This document shows positions 5,803 through 6,050 of a stretch of DNA of 6,050 nt, piece after piece. Position 1 is the stretch's first letter. Every line of letters begins with the position of its first letter. The DNA is taken from NCBI GenBank assembly GCA_030039655.1, contig JASHVC010000746.1, forward strand, positions 1 to 6,050, given 5' to 3'. The notes beneath the pieces are model-generated. The model did no database searches, had not been told where the DNA came from, and saw nothing but the letters and a program-made list of their open reading frames with translations. This stretch comes from Xanthobacteraceae bacterium. GTDB taxonomy: Bacteria; Pseudomonadota; Alphaproteobacteria; Rhizobiales; Xanthobacteraceae. The translations under genes were made by a program, and so were the position numbers.

Positions 5803-6050
5803 ATGCCCAAGCGGACCGACATTTCCTCGATCCTGATCATCGGCGCGGGTCCGATCGTCATCGGCCAGGCTTGCGAGTTCGACTATTCGGGGACCCAAGC
5901 CTGCAAGGCGCTGAAGGCCGAGGGCTACCGGGTCGTGCTCGTCAATTCCAACCCGGCCACCATCATGACGGACCCGGAATTGGCGGATGCGACCTATGTG
6001 GAACCGATCACGCCCGAGATCGTCGCCAAGATCATCGAGAAGGAGCGGCA
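5803..6050 (+). CDS. carB: Carbamoyl-phosphate synthase large subunit, N-terminal part (cut by window end)
   Basis: 82 complete codons are visible from ATG 5803 to the right edge; the full protein is usually about 1,100 aa, so more than 90 per cent lies outside. The visible part is the N-terminal pre-ATP-grasp domain: [20 protein letters not shown] (1-20), then [20 protein letters not shown] (21-40), [12 protein letters not shown] (48-59) and the [17 protein letters not shown] stretch, all hallmarks of CarB. With CarA it makes carbamoyl phosphate from glutamine-derived ammonia, bicarbonate and two ATP, for pyrimidine and arginine synthesis in the cytoplasm. The Shine-Dalgarno is weak (GGAAG 5796-5800, very close to the ATG). 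No carA is seen in the 5.8 kb upstream; carA and carB are often separated in this bacterial group (recalled, not checked). Transcription must pass the leader terminator at 5754-5783, which suggests attenuation or read-through. Confidence 0.97.
   Translation, partial: MPKRTDISSILIIGAGPIVIGQACEFDYSGTQACKALKAEGYRVVLVNSNPATIMTDPELADATYVEPITPEIVAKIIEKER

Overview
The window reads as chromosomal DNA of an alphaproteobacterium, most likely Hyphomicrobiales near Bradyrhizobium/Rhodopseudomonas. The basis is GC-rich coding sequence with clear GGAGG-type ribosome binding sites, and the wording of the CarB N-terminus and of the crotonase, which resemble what I recall from that group. No alignment was run, so the placement is an inference. 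I see no insertion sequence, tRNA, rRNA, CRISPR array or phage gene.

Left part (1-1441): a very short gene on the minus strand encodes a 29-residue single-span membrane peptide (87-176). Next on the same strand is a pyridoxamine 5'-phosphate oxidase-fold protein (295-729, probably TTG start). Divergent from it is a DUF4188 protein (896-1414, plus), which runs head-on into the next minus-strand unit.

Middle (1442-4080): a two-gene minus-strand operon. A 470-residue GNAT/BioF2-like acyltransferase (2171-3583) is followed 24 nt later by an exported SGNH/GDSL esterase of the TesA/arylesterase type (1442-2146). Upstream lies a roughly 500-base intergenic region without a convincing gene. It contains an AT-rich block with a perfect GTTTGAT inverted repeat and two further phased copies. 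Towards the other gene it contains a perfect TGAACG-AC-CGTTCA palindrome resembling a TetR-family operator.

Right part (4081-6050), all plus strand: an iron-sulfur protein with two CDGSH domains flanking a divergent 4Fe-4S-type domain, then a crotonase-fold enoyl-CoA hydratase/isomerase, then a hairpin-rich leader with an intrinsic terminator only 19 nt upstream of the start of carB, the large subunit of carbamoyl-phosphate synthase, which is cut by the window edge.

The genes do not form one obvious pathway. The strongest unexplained signals are regulatory: the possible attenuator in front of carB, the TetR-like palindrome in front of the CDGSH gene, and the GTTTGAT cluster in front of the acyltransferase-esterase operon.
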